A stretch of 64,000 nt of DNA from Patella vulgata (taxonomy: Eukaryota > Mollusca > Gastropoda > Patellidae), in assembly GCF_932274485.2 (NCBI RefSeq), contig NC_065880.2:91460730-91524729 (forward strand). The letters are read 5' to 3'. The translations under genes were made by a program, and so were the position numbers. Under the pieces are notes generated by a model. The model had not been told where the DNA came from. It saw nothing but the letters and a program-made list of their open reading frames with translations, and did not search any database. Positions 41,431 to 52,742 of this stretch are shown here, in pieces; the stretch's first letter is position 1; every line of letters begins with the position of its first letter.

Positions 41431-42203
41431 TTAAACATACATTATGCAAGAGGTAAATCTGCCTATTGTAGGTCTTTTTTTTCTTTAGGCCTGAAATGTT
41501 ATATAAACTATTACTTAGACATTTATTAACATGACAAGACCATAATCGACTCTCGATGGCATAGGATACTCGAGATTTTAACTATATTAAAACGGCTCGC
41601 CATTTAAACATGCATTATGCAAGAGCTAAATCTGCCTTTTTCAGGTCTTTCTTTAGGCCCGAAATGTTAACTAAATTATTAATTAGACATTAATTAACCT
41701 ATCCAGGCCATAATCAACTCTAGATGGCTGCGCTAGCCTGCGATCTTTAGTGGATTGTAAGCCGATTTACTGCATTACTTTCCTTCTCTATTAAACGATT
41801 AAATGGATAATCGAGACTACGCTGTTTATCGTGCTGACTTTAGTAATGATGACCGAGGCTTACGGGAATTTCAGTCGCTTAGTTCTCGGTTCATAGTGGA
41901 TCAATTTGAATGAAATTTTCACCAAATTGACTTCTTCATTATCTAGTTTTTAACTATTATAGTGAGAACTGCCAACTCGTTACCGAATCTCCCATAATGT
42001 ATCTTTAATTTAAAAATGGGAAAGCGAGGCTAAGTCCCGATTATACTAGTGCCCTGGTTACCACTGTGCACAAATCTTGTCAAAACTACAAACAATAACT
42101 TGGCTGAGAATTTTCAATATTTTCTTTTTTTATCATGTATTTTTGAACCATTATAACAAGAATGACCAACTCTTTATTAAACTCTTAACTAATGTATCTT
42201 TAA
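41431..42203 (-). mobile_element. MITE M1b interrupted by M1a
   Basis: Outer M1b runs 41431-41607 and 42005-42203, with TTAA at 41431-41434 and 42200-42203. The inserted M1a (41604-42008) sits in a TTAA of the M1b core. Confidence 0.87.
41604..42008 (-). mobile_element. MITE M1a nested in M1b
   Basis: TTAA at 41604-41607 and 42005-42008 frame ACATGCATTATGCAAGAGCT ... CCCATAATGTATC. Both flanks continue as one M1b sequence (CGGCTCGCCAT / TTTAAAAATGGGAAAGCG). Confidence 0.88.
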
Positions 42204-42214
42204 CAGATACTGTA

Positions 42215-42825
42215 AATAAATGAAATGAGGTTTAAAGTCCTACTGCTCTGCACCTACTAGATGAATGAAGACGGGCAAACGTCATGCAGTGTGCTATAAA
42301 TGAAATGAAATGAAATGGGGTTTAACGTCCTACTGTTCTGCCCCTAACCTGGGCTAATGAAGACGGGCATACGCCATACAGTGTGCTATGAGGGAAATTT
42401 TGCCCGGACAGCAGCGCTACGGCCTACTCTTATATCGAATTCCAACTGCCAAGGGATCTTTTACGTGCACCCCAATTTGTACACGGGACCTCGGTTTTTC
42501 GTCCCATCCGAACGACTAGACAGCTGTCATTGTCAGACCCTCCGTTCTGCATCACTGACAAGGGGGAACCACGCCGGAAAATGCAGTGTGCTATAAGGGT
42601 AACTTATAATCTTCGTCAAATTCCATCTTTTACATGTATGTAACGTGTACATCCCATCCGAACGACCAAACGCTGTGAAATGTCATAGCCTTTCGTGCTT
42701 CACAACTGACAAGGGGGAGACCACATTGAAAAATCCGAATGGACTTTCTTAGCAAAAATCGGGGTCGAACCAGGGACCTTCTGTATAGTGAGCCAGCGCC
42801 TTGCTCAGCGAGTCACCGTGGCTTG
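42215..42825 (-). repeat. Three SINE-B pieces in - sense
   Basis: A short tail piece (42215-42300), a longer copy (42301-42585) and a diverged third (42586-42825) that reaches the tRNA-like head (TATAGTGAGCCAGCGCCTTG). Confidence 0.82.
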
Positions 42826-42939
42826 TTTGATGTAAACATCCAAAAGCCTTTTAATCTGATGTTTAGATGATTGAATTAAAAAAACACAATGGAGGAAGAA
42901 CTAACAAAAAGACCTGGAAACAAAACTCTTTTTAATACT

Positions 42940-43950
42940 GAAGTTACGTGTAGGTGTGACAGGTTACGTGTAGGTGTGACTAGGTACGTGTAGGTGTGAC
43001 AGGTTACCTGTAGGCGTGACAAGTTAAGTGTGGCATGTTACGTGTGACAAGTAAGTTACGCGTATGTGTGACAAGTTACCTGTAGGTGTGACAAGTTACG
43101 TGTGACAAGTTACGTGAAGGTGTGACATGTTACGTGAAGGTGTGACAAATTACGTGTCGGTGTGAAAAGCTACGTGTAAGTGTGACAAGTTACGTGTTAC
43201 AAGTTACGTGTAAGAGCGACAAGTTACGTCTAGGTGTGACAAGTTACGTGTAGGTAGGACACGTTAGGTGTTGGTCGGACACAAGCTACGCATAGGTGTG
43301 ACAAGCTACGTGAAAATGTGACAAGTTACGTGTCACAAGTTACATGTAGGAGTGACAAGTTACGTGTAGGTGTGACTAGTTACGTGTAGGTGTGACAAGT
43401 TAAGGTCTGTTCATACTACATCCGTATCCGTATCTGTAAATACGTGCGTGAATACGTACTGATACTTTAGTAATTTTTAGTTAAAGGGTTGAAATAGAAT
43501 CCGGCACGTATCTGTAAATACGTGCGTGAATACGTACTGGTATACTTTAGTCATTTTTAGAGAAAGGGTTGAAATAGAATCCGGCACGTATTGCGCACAA
43601 AAACAACTGCGTCCGTTAAGCCGGATTGATTGCTCCCAGAGCGTAGTTTTGTAAAGTACGTCCGGCATTTCGGCTAGTGAGCCGTGCTTTAGCCAATCAG
43701 CGAGTACTTTCCCCTTATTACATCATCTCCCCAAATAGAAACTCAATCTCTGACAGACAATTCAGCCTTGAAAGCCGGACGTTTTCGCGTTTTCTATTTG
43801 AACGGCAAAACGCGGATACGGATGCGGGTACGGATGCGGATACGTTTATGGATACGGATGTAGTATGAACCGAGCTTTACACGTAAGTCGGACACGTTAC
43901 CTGTAGGTGAGACGACACGTTACGTGTGACAAGTTACGTGTAGGTGTAAC
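42940..43950. repeat. 20-bp minisatellite split by a MITE
   Basis: Units of the type TACGTGTAGGTGTGACAAGT, 12-22 bases long, fill 42940-43402 and resume at 43877-43950. About 25 units in total, degenerate. Confidence 0.88.
43403..43876. mobile_element. Harbinger-like MITE inserted in the minisatellite
   Basis: Inverted ends GTTCATACTACATCCGTATC and GATACGGATGTAGTATGAAC, with TTA at 43400-43402 and 43877-43879. A ~71-base inner piece (ACGTGCGTGAATACGTACTG, GGGTTGAAATAGAATCCGGC) is duplicated in tandem. Internal ACGGATGCGG repeats lie near the right end. Confidence 0.85.
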
Positions 43951-44825
43951 TGGTTAGTTTTATCGTCTTATATAAACATCTGTTGTCTTATCTGATTATA
44001 CTGAAGAACGTGTTGTTCATTACACCAAATAAAACAAACTATTGTGGATTCAGTAATCTTATTGTTTATCTTTTAGATTAAACAACGCACCAATATGGCC
44101 ACCGATTTTCATCAGTGTTTGAAGTTAAGTGTTTAGACGAGCACACAATGGCGGGTGTTTATGTAAATTTGATAAAATAACTATTTCAGGGAACTGTTTA
44201 CGGAAGGAGGCTTTCAGACAAATTCTGCAGAGTAATATACGCATATAATAAACTCAGGAAGCGGTCTTGACATTGCTTACCATTTACGATTCGAACGCAT
44301 TCAACGATTCCTGTTATCAAATCTGCAATGGCGTCATACTCAGAACTTTAATTCTTCTGTAATGGAGATTTGATCGAGAACCGGAAGTGGGCACAATATT
44401 GCTATTTGCTGTACTCTTATATTTTACGAGTTATTATAAAAGCTTGTGAGAATATAAATGGAATAACCGTGTAATTTTGTTAGTAGTAGACATTATCTGT
44501 TACAATCGGCACACTTCGGTGTTTTTATTGCCGACCGACAACCATGTGAATGTCTGGTGTTACTTGAGCCATCACAACTAACCGGATATCTTTGAAAATG
44601 TGATTTTGTCATCAGACCCACTCGTAAGTTTCTTGACATTCATTTGATATTTTCTTGAGATTTTATGACATATTAAATATATTTTTAGACTTTATTAAAG
44701 TGTTTTTATAGCGATCACGCGAAAACAAATTAAAAGAAGCCGATAACAGCCGGTGTCTGGTTATTAAGGACTTTAAAAAAAAAAACGAATATAATGCACG
44801 GTTTAAGATGATACAAATCCTTTCA
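43951..44825. other. AT-rich intergenic DNA
   Basis: No gene or repeat recognised. Confidence 0.4.
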
Positions 44826-45055
44826 CAATTAGGATTTAACGTCCTACTGTTCTGCTCTGACTAAACTAATGAAGATGGGCATACACCATACAGTGTGCTA
44901 TGAGGGACATTTTGCCCGAGCAGCGGCACGACGACCTACTCGTATATTGAATTCCATCTGCCAAGAGATCTTTAACGTGTACAACAATACACTGCACCAC
45001 TGACAATGTGGAACCACATAGGAAAATTCCGATGAACTTTCTCGGCTAACCTCCA
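44826..45055 (-). repeat. SINE-B in - sense, interrupted
   Basis: GGATTTAACGTCCTACTGTT to GATGAACTTTCTCGGCTAAC, then SINE-A takes over at a G-run. Confidence 0.8.
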
Positions 45056-45444
45056 GGGGGGGGGGGGGGGCGAATGGTTAGCACGTGCGCGCTGTATCAT
45101 AAGGCCTGTCATTGAGTCAACTGGCGTGGTTTCGATTCTCCGGTTGTACGTGACAAGGAGTAGGGTCGCCTGTCCAACCTCCTGGGTTTTCTCCGGGTCC
45201 TCCGGTTTCCTCCCACTGCTAAAGACCCCTACGCGCAAGCAAATTATTGAAATAAAATTAAACCATATGTTAGTCCCGAAATGACCTAGTTTGTGTCGAG
45301 TGGACGTTAAACCCCATTTCTCTCTCTCTCTCTCCCCTCTCTCTCTCTCCCCCCTCTCTCTCTCTCTCTCTCCCCCTCTCTCTCTCTCTCTCCCCTCTCC
45401 CCTCTCTCTCTCTCTCTCTCCCCCTCTCTCTCTCTCTCTCTCCC

Positions 45445-45484
<40 letters not shown>

Positions 45485-45502
45485 CTCTCTCTCTCTCTCT
45501 TA
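45050..45502 (+). repeat. SINE-A with long (CT)n tail
   Basis: G-run, CGAATGGTTAGCACGTGC, full core, and about 180 bases of CT/C-rich tail. Open frames in this tail are artefacts of the repeat. Confidence 0.88.
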
Positions 45503-45814
45503 CTCACTGAACCATCGTGGCTTTCAAAGTAAAATTTAATCGTATAGACAATACCACATCAAATCAATTCCTAAATAATAGAGATTTAAATGACATCCTG
45601 TTATCAGGTTAGTTCGCTACAGTGATTCCTAATATAAACCACTCCGAAACATCCCGGGGGACATTTCTCGGCGAACGCATGCTATAATATAAGAAAAGCG
45701 GGGCAGTAAGCCTCATTTAATAGTAATACACGATAACCGACATCTTATAAGAAAAGGAAGATGTTAAACCCAATTTCATTTTATTTTGTAATACATGGTA
45801 TGGGAAGACGGGGG

Positions 45815-46035
45815 ATCACGTGGCTAAGTGGGTAAGACGCTGGCTCGCTAGCCTGAAGGTCGGGTGTTCTATCCCTGCACTGGCCGAGAAAGTTCATCCT
45901 GATTTTCCGGCGTGGTTTCCCCTTGTCAGTGACGCAGGACGTAGGGCCTGACAAGGACAGGTGTCTAGTCGTTCGGATGGGACGAAAAACCGAGGTACCG
46001 TGTACACATTGGCGTGCATGTAAAAGATCCCTTGG
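45815..46035 (+). repeat. SINE-B 5' part
   Basis: Head ACGTGGCTAAGTGGGTAAGA, CGGGTGTTCTATCCCTGCAC, then GTTCATCCTGATTTTCCGGC, ending at GTAAAAGATCCCTTGG. The clearest + sense SINE-B head in the window. Confidence 0.86.
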
Positions 46036-46171
46036 TCTACTGTCTTATTATAGCTGCTATTACTAAATAGGCATTACTACTCGAAGATTATTTTCGCTTT
46101 ATTTCCACAAATCCAAGCACCGACATACTTCCCTCCATTATCCGATAAACTCAACGAAAATCACTATAACA

Positions 46172-46305
46172 ATTTGTCTCTTGAAACGCTTGCTTCAACG
46201 ACGGTCTAGCAGATTCGTCTCTTGAAACGCTTGCTTCAACCATGGTCTGGCAGATTCGTCTCTCGAAACGCTTGCTTCAACGACGGTCTGGCAGATTCAT
46301 CTCAA
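46172..46305. repeat. 41-bp tandem repeat, 3 units
   Basis: CGTCTCTTGAAACGCTTGCT and TCAACGACGGTCTGGCAGAT repeat at 41-base spacing. Confidence 0.88.
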
Positions 46306-46584
46306 ATTTCGTACACAATCTAATTTTAATACATGATGACATTTAACGGTGAAATCACATTAAATCGATAAACACGATAATATTAGAATTATCCCTATCT
46401 CATGATCATTATGTTAATTATTATATTTTAGAGCCATTTTCAAATTGAATATTATTATTTAGAAACGGATTAATATAAGCTTTAAAACCTGTTTTCGAGT
46501 CTACCTAATACTTTATTTCTGTTCACCCTCTCACCAAATCCTTCGTTTTTTCAAATTGAACTTTCACAATATTTTAGTGTACAA

Positions 46585-46838
46585 AGGGAGAGAGAGAGAG
46601 AGAAATGGGGTTTAACGTCCACTCGACACAAATTAGTCCATTTCGGGACTAAGATAATTCGCGTGCGCGTAAGGGTCTTTGGCAGTGGGAGGAAACCCTA
46701 GGACCCGGAGAAAACCCACGAGGTTGGACAGGCGACCCTACTCCTTGTCACGTACAATCGGGGAATCGAAACCACGCCAGTTGACACAATGACAGACCTT
46801 ATGATACAACGCACACACGCGAACCATTCGGCCATCTA
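46585..46838 (-). repeat. SINE-A in - sense
   Basis: (GA)n, GGGGTTTAACGTCCACTCGA, a deletion, then CCACGAGGTTGGACAGGCGA to GGCCATCTAAG. Confidence 0.85.
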
Positions 46839-46869
46839 AGTGTATAAGGGACTAACAATTTCTTAAAAA

Positions 46870-47465
46870 ACGAGTTCCCGAGTACATATTGGCGCGCACA
46901 TAAAAGAACCCCTGCCAGTTGGAATTCGAAAAAAAGTAGGTCGTACCGCCGCTGTCCGGGCCAAATTCCCCCAAAGCACACTGCATGGCGTACATTCACA
47001 GGGGTGGACCCAGGAATTTTTGAGGGGGTTTGCCAGGCTCCTGTTAAGGAAATTTGGCAATTGACAATGTATGATGTCATCATCGTCTCGAAACTACGTA
47101 GGCATACACATACATTGAGATTTTTAAAGAGAAAGACACAACAGCCCGTTTGATACCAATTTTTATTATGAATTAATAGGATCACACTACGATTCAATTT
47201 CATTGATGCAAAGCATTAATTGTGATATCACACATGTCTATATTATATCGCAATTTCAATGCCCATCCCATGCCACCATCTGATGATAAAGAATAAAACA
47301 CACAACCGTTACACTTTCCTCATAAAGTGTTGTTTTACAATTTAATTTTTTATGTAGCTGAGCAGCATGGGGGTTGACCCCCCCCCCCCGCCCGGGATCC
47401 GCCCCTGATTCATTACACCACTCAGTGCAATGAAGTAGGACATTAAACCCCATTTAATTTTATTT
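46870..47465 (+). repeat. SINE-B split by a hAT-like MITE
   Basis: Left part GAGTTCCCGAGTACATATTG to GCATGGCGTACATTCA; right part ATTCATTACACCACTCAGTG to AGGACATTAAACCCCATTTA. The insert is listed separately. Confidence 0.82.
46999..47407. mobile_element. hAT-like MITE inside SINE-B
   Basis: Ends CAGGGGTGGACCCAGG and CCGGGATCCGCCCCTG are inverted with few mismatches. ATTCA flanks both sides (46994-46998 and 47408-47412). CAGGGGCGGATCC-type ends are common in hAT elements; the 5-base duplication is shorter than the usual 8. Confidence 0.75.
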
Positions 47466-47972
47466 CTATTCAATAAAATAAATGATCTTAAATAATCAAT
47501 CGGACGACATTTTGACAGCACTGAGGATCAGCGGTATTAACTTCATGTCGATTGATCCACCATCGAAGAAGATAACAATTAATTGAAACTTTATACATTT
47601 TATTGCAACTACACAGACATTAAATAAAATAGGATTATCTTTCTGCAACAAAACGATAACTTTACAAATGGTGGAGATAATATATCGTCGTGCTACCATT
47701 ATCTATTTACTACGCTAGGGAATATTCTACGTTTTTATCATCATTTTATTATCATTGCCTTGTTTATGGACATATTTATGTCAAGGAATTAACAACTTTA
47801 TAAATGGCCGCAATCTTGAACGTTTATTAGGGTTATACAGGTTTTACCCTAAAGGAGCGGAGAGTACTCAAAACTGATTATCCCTTATCGGTTTTAACAT
47901 CCTTAGTGTTTATGTTTAAAAGCCCGGCTATAAAATATCGCCTTCTTTAATCTGTTCAAGTAGAAATATAAT
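47466..47972. other. AT-rich intergenic DNA
   Basis: No gene or repeat recognised. Confidence 0.4.
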
Positions 47973-47974
47973 AG

Positions 47975-48182
47975 AGAGTCACGGTGGTTAAGTGGGTAAG
48001 ACGCTGACTCGCTAGCCTGGAGGTGACAGGTTTATCGGGATTTTCCGACTTGGTTTACTCTTGTCAGTGATGCTGAACGGAGGGTCTGACAAGGACGGCT
48101 GTCTAGTCGTTCGGATGAGACGAAAAACTGAGGTCCCGTGTAAACAAACATTGGCGTGCACGTAAAAGATTCCTTCGCAGTT
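47975..48182 (+). repeat. SINE-B 5' part
   Basis: Head AGTCACGGTGGTTAAGTGGG, CTGTCTAGTCGTTCGGATGA, ending at AAAAGATTCCTTCGCAGTTC just before a SINE-A. Confidence 0.84.
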
Positions 48183-48192
48183 CTTATTTTTT

Positions 48193-48470
48193 ATGGGGAT
48201 TAGATGGCCGAATGGGTAGCGCGTGCGCGCTGTATTATAAGATCTGTCATTGGGTCAACTGGCGTGGTTTCGATTCCCTGGTTGTATGTGACAAGGAGTA
48301 GGGTCGCCTGACCAACCTCGTGATTTTTCTCCTGGTTCTCCGGTTTCCCCCCCACTGCTAAAGACCCCTATGCCCATGCGAATTATTGAAATAAAACTGA
48401 ACCATATGTTAGTCCCCAAATGACCTAGCTTGTGTCGAGTGGATTTTAAACCTCACCTCTCTCTTATTTC
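48193..48470 (+). repeat. SINE-A, near full length
   Basis: GGGGATTAGATGGCCGAATG, GGTTTCGATTCCCTGG, CCTGGTTCTCCGG, ATGACCTAGCTTGTGTCGAG and a short CT tail. Confidence 0.87.
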
Positions 48471-49015
48471 TTGAAGGAAGAGAACTAATTTAACCTGTAA
48501 CTAAGATCGCCTTGTACCTTCCTAGTTTCCTCGCCCAAGAAAATTTCGATCAGGCCATCACTTTTCATTCTCATTAGAAGAAGATATTTCAACCTGATTT
48601 AATAGACGTCAAGGGGACCTTTCAGTTAAAGTGATGTAAACCATATCATAACAAAATAAATCGTAAGAGCTACTTCTACATTTATTATTCAATCGAAGTA
48701 TTGTGAATCACATCATCCTGGGAAATATCTTGAGAGATACTTCTGTATTTGTGATTCAATGTGGACATTTAATAAAAAAAACCTTGTACAAATAAATGAA
48801 ACGTAATGAAAGAAAGATCATTTTCGAGGAGAAGATTGCCAAAACCTTTTTGCTCAGTGACTGGAGTTGACACAGTGAAGAAAAAAAGTCATTCTTTGTT
48901 TGATAAAAACGAGATAACGACAGGAGAGCCCTCTTAGAAACGTCGCCAGAAATAAATCCTTCAAGTACCTTGTATTTCATAATTTGTTATTCTCATTCAG
49001 TTACTAAATGCCACT
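48193..49015. repeat. Inverted duplication, right copy
   Basis: Inverted match to 29745-30556, including a + sense SINE-A at 48193-48470. The non-SINE part (48471-49015) has no known family. Confidence 0.82.
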
Positions 49016-49467
49016 TAAGGAATTTAAAGCTTGATTACAAAACTCCAGAAATGATTAAATAAAAAAGTTAACACCCTAAACAAATTTTCAATTTGTAAAA
49101 CAAACATGGCGATTGTCCACGGCGTACAAAAACAGAGGCAGACCTCGCCCACATCAAGTATATGCCTTGCCAAGCACAGTGTCCACATCCGGCTAGCAAT
49201 ATTTCAGCTGACTGATTGACATTTTTCGATATCGGCTTACTGAAAATATTATTGCTACAGAATTATTATGTCTGATCAGGTACATATTATTTTACTTATT
49301 CGACGAATAAGCCAACCACTATGTACTTTTGCTTTAAAACTAAGAGAAAAACTGCCTTACCCCAAACAATAACCCATTCTTAAACCTAACCTTTAATCTC
49401 GCCAACAATCACGTGCCCTAACCTTATTTACATTTCTGCGACCTTGACAAAATTGAGCTGGCTTTAA
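49016..49467. other. Intergenic DNA
   Basis: No gene recognised. 49377-49450 resembles an M4 arm (CCCTAACCTTATTTACAT, GACCTTGAC). Confidence 0.4.
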
Positions 49468-49816
49468 CGAAATGAAATGAAATGGGGTTTAACGTCCTAC
49501 TGTTCTGCTCCGACTGGGCTAATGAAGACGGACATACGCCATACAGTGTGTTATGAGGTAAATTTTGCCCGGACAGCGGCACTACCGCCTACTCTTGTAT
49601 CGAACTCCAACTTTCAAGGAATCTTTTACGTTCACGCCAATGTATACACGGGACCTCGGTTTTTCGTCCCATCCTTTTCAGGCCCTACGCCCTGCACCAC
49701 TGACAAGGGGAACCACGCCGGAAAATCTGGATGAACTTTTTTGGCCAATGCTGGAATTGAACACCCGACCTCCAGGCTAGCGAGTCAACGTCTTACCCAC
49801 TTAGCCACCGTGACCC
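49468..49816 (-). repeat. SINE-B in - sense, full length
   Basis: AACGAAATGAAATGAAATGG to the complete tRNA-like head (CACCCGACCTCCAGGCTAGC, CTTAGCCACCGTGACCCC). The best full-length copy here. Confidence 0.9.
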
Positions 49817-49869
49817 CGAGCTGGCTTTTAAGAAATATATTTAGCCCTATGGTAACCAACATCTCAACA

Positions 49870-50066
49870 AAATGAAATGAAGCTTAACAGCCTAATGAAT
49901 ACTCCGAATAGCGGCACTTCGGTCTAATCTGATTTCGAATTCCAACTATCAAAGATTCTTTTACGTGCAAACCACTGTGTACACGGGACCTCGGTTTTTC
50001 GTCCCATTTAAACGACTATACGTTGTCCCTTGCCAGTCCCTTCGTTCTGCACCACTGACAAGAAGT
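49870..50066 (-). repeat. SINE-B fragment in - sense, diverged
   Basis: CGGCACTTCGGTCTAATCTG, GGGACCTCGGTTTTTCGTCC, CTGCACCACTGACAAG. Confidence 0.72.
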
Positions 50067-50950
50067 GTGGCGGTGGGGGTGGGGTGGATGGTCTCAACAC
50101 ATCCTGTAACCCATGTGGCTGATTTGAAGCTTATAAGATATAAAAGCCTGCATCCAGTTTATGTGTGAATAAACAAACTTTTTGTGTAAGAAAATGGAGT
50201 TTAGAATGCAGTATTTACACTTAAAGATGGGATCCCGCGTACAAACTGGGTGATTTAATGGTATATATGGACCAAAAACATATTCAAACTAATTAATTGG
50301 TCATAATTATGCTTCAAATCCTTCTCAAACATTGTAATTGCGAAGGAATGCCCTGCTATTAAAATTCGATCAAACCAGGTCATGTTTACGTCACGTCTTG
50401 GGAGTCTGAGGAGAATTCATTGCATACATAAGACGATGTTGTCTTTAATCGCTTACTATTTATTACAAATATCGAATCCTAATTAAATTCTCGGATTATC
50501 CACTACCCGCGTCTTTTTCCGTCATTTTTATCTCAGAAAGTATTGTACGTCTAACTCTTCATAAAGTTTATCAACTTGTACATCAAGCGCTTAATGTTCG
50601 CTTGTGACCTTTGACATCACGCGTTCAAAAGTTCCTAATCGTCGGGCTGTTGATTAGGGGAACCCTGACATTTTTGTCCTGTATACGCTCCATGAATGTT
50701 TTTCGGGGAATCTAGTATTTTTCTAGTAAGAAGATTGGATATCTCCTCTTTCCATATATACCAAAATTGCCATACTTTTATTGGAAATAACCACCCGATA
50801 AATACTTTTCTGGGAACCCATCTTTTTATGCACCCATCATTTATCAAAATCCTGAATCCGCCCAATATGAATGTCTGCAGATAAACAAAACGGACAAAAT
50901 AAGAAACGTTAGAGACTACCAAATTTGAACATGGAGGATTATTGATCAAT
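50067..50950. other. Intergenic DNA upstream of the GPCR
   Basis: No gene or element recognised. Promoter elements of the GPCR cannot be assigned. Confidence 0.4.
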
Positions 50951-50956
50951 CTGAGA

Positions 50957-51206
50957 AAGAGAGAGAAATGGGGTTTAACGTCCACTCGACACAAACTAGG
51001 TCATTTCGGGACTAACACATGGTTTAACTTTATTTCAATCATTCGCTTGCGCGTAGGGGTATTTAGCAGTGGGAGGAAACCGGAGGACCCGGAGAAAACC
51101 CACGAGGTTGGACTGGCGACGCTACTCCTTGTCACGTACAACCGGGGAATCGAAACCCCACCAGTTGTCTCAATGACATAACCATTCGGCCATCCAACCA
51201 CCCCTG
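50957..51206 (-). repeat. SINE-A in - sense
   Basis: GAGAGAAATGGGGTTTAACG to GGCCATCCAACCACCCC; a short deletion lies in the tRNA-like part. Confidence 0.87.
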
Positions 51207-51216
51207 ATCAATCTGA

Positions 51217-51335
51217 ATCAATCTGATTAAAATACATATCTATAGAGATCCTAGTGTAGTAAAGACAAGTAGGCCTAAAACGAAATTTTGAACTAGGCCT
51301 ATAGAAAAACGAAACGAAATAAGATTTGATTGATA
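51217..51335 (+). mobile_element. MITE M2, internally deleted
   Basis: Left end CAATCTGATTAAAATACA joined almost directly to the right arm (ATCCTAGTGTAGTAAAGACA, ACGAAACGAAATAAGAT). CRE core lost. Confidence 0.72.
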
Positions 51336-51455
51336 TTGATATAAAGACAAAATTTGTCTAGCTCTAAATGGCATAAACCGCATTGAATGGATTACACCTA
51401 ACTTTATTATAAAACATTTTCTATTTTAAAACAGGAAGAAGAGGCCTAGTGTAAA

Positions 51456-52742
51456 ATGGCGATAAACACGTCTCAATTCGACCATACCTTGCCTTGGCTG
51501 CACACTATAGACAAAACAGATCCACAACAAGTCCAGGAACTTCTTCAAAATGTCTGTAAACGGATACTCAACGTCAGCCATAACGAATCGGATCTGACGT
51601 TCTGTAAACCCTTCATGGAGAGAACACCAGAGACATTTCAGCCGACCAGTATTCCCATTGACGTCATCAGAGACATAAGTAACGTCACAAAAAGCATGCT
51701 AGTGTTCCTGTATAGCGTCATAATAACGGTGTCGCTCGTGGGCAATTCGTTAGTGTTTTTAACGTTTATATGTAATCGCCACATGCGGTCTATTGTTAAT
51801 GTTTTCATAGTTTCGTTGGCTATTAGTGATTTTACTGTAACCGTCACGTGCATGCCTATTAACCTCGGCAACATTCTGACTAAATATTGGATATTTGGCG
51901 CCTTTTCGTGTAAACTTGTGCCGTTCATTGATAACTTAACCGTGTCATCAAGTTCCTTGACGCTGTGTTGCATCGCTTTTGATAGATATTATGCCATTGT
52001 TCACCCGTTAAAAGCCAATGCTGTAAAAACACCAAAAAGGGCAGCCATTTTGTTGCTAATTGTATGGATTATCGCCCTTGTATCAAGCATACCGTATTCG
52101 TTCTGTTTTGAACTGTTTGAAGTGTGTGTGGATCCTAAAGGTTGCCCTAAACACACAGATCACCGAACGGCTCATTTCTGTCGGGGCCACGACAGAAGCC
52201 CAATTGACCAACTACAAATATGGTTAACTATGGTCGTCTTGTTCATAATCCCGTTCGTCTTCATGACCGTGACGTATTCTGTTATATGCTATACGCTGTG
52301 GTCCAAGCGACCAATAGGTTCATCATTCCGACAATCCGAGGACGTTCAGACTCGTTACAAGAAAAAAGCGGTCAAGATGTTAATCGTGGTTGTGTTGTTG
52401 TTCACAGGCTGTTGGTCGCCATTAATCATCTTTGAAGTCGTCGCTAAAGAAACAAAATTATTGGCCTCGGAAAAATCACTGGCCTCAAAATATTATTTGC
52501 AATGGCTGGCTCTTAGTAGCGCGTGTGTTAATCCAATTGTGTTTGCTTTTATGAATGAAAAGTTTCGGAAGAATTTTAATAAGATCTTGTGCTGTCGACG
52601 TAATCAAATTGATCCTGTGCCCAAGAGGACGACTCAGCCGATTAATTTAACATTAATGGACACCGGTAATAATTCAACTCCCGAATCGCAGAGAGCTAAA
52701 TCTGAATCAGTTATAAAGGATACCTCGTCTACACAAGTTTGA
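51456..52742 (+). CDS. Class A (rhodopsin-like) peptide-type GPCR
   Basis: Seven-helix receptor of 428 residues in one coding exon, expected in the plasma membrane. Start: an in-frame TAG at 51447-51449 precedes the ATG, and an acceptor-like TTTTAAAACAG at 51424-51434 suggests an intron in the 5' UTR. The N-terminus has N-glycosylation sequons at N4, N39, N43 and N76. Hallmarks: GN (96-97), LAISD with D125, C152 in helix 3, DRY 176-178, W204, P266, CWSP 319-322 and NPIVF 359-363 (NPxxF rather than NPxxY). Cysteines 224, 230 and 242 lie in loop 2. C379-C380 are likely palmitoylated, followed by a Ser/Thr-rich tail. The third loop (LWSKRPIG...RYKKKAVKML) resembles neuropeptide receptors of the QRFP/NPFF/RYamide-like group, but the ligand cannot be named. 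Confidence 0.92.
   Translation: MAINTSQFDHTLPWLHTIDKTDPQQVQELLQNVCKRILNVSHNESDLTFCKPFMERTPETFQPTSIPIDVIRDISNVTKSMLVFLYSVIITVSLVGNSLVFLTFICNRHMRSIVNVFIVSLAISDFTVTVTCMPINLGNILTKYWIFGAFSCKLVPFIDNLTVSSSSLTLCCIAFDRYYAIVHPLKANAVKTPKRAAILLLIVWIIALVSSIPYSFCFELFEVCVDPKGCPKHTDHRTAHFCRGHDRSPIDQLQIWLTMVVLFIIPFVFMTVTYSVICYTLWSKRPIGSSFRQSEDVQTRYKKKAVKMLIVVVLLFTGCWSPLIIFEVVAKETKLLASEKSLASKYYLQWLALSSACVNPIVFAFMNEKFRKNFNKILCCRRNQIDPVPKRTTQPINLTLMDTGNNSTPESQRAKSESVIKDTSSTQV

Noticed and set aside
42940-43402. CRISPR-like array
   Set aside because: The 20-bp units are directly adjacent and degenerate, without unique spacers, in an animal genome with introns.
45307-45539. Open frames rich in Ser-Leu or Arg-Glu repeats
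   Set aside because: They are translations of the (CT)n tail of a SINE-A in two frames, not genes.
51638-51973. Reverse-strand frame inside the GPCR
   Set aside because: Shadow of the GPCR; no signature of its own, while the sense frame has all class A motifs.
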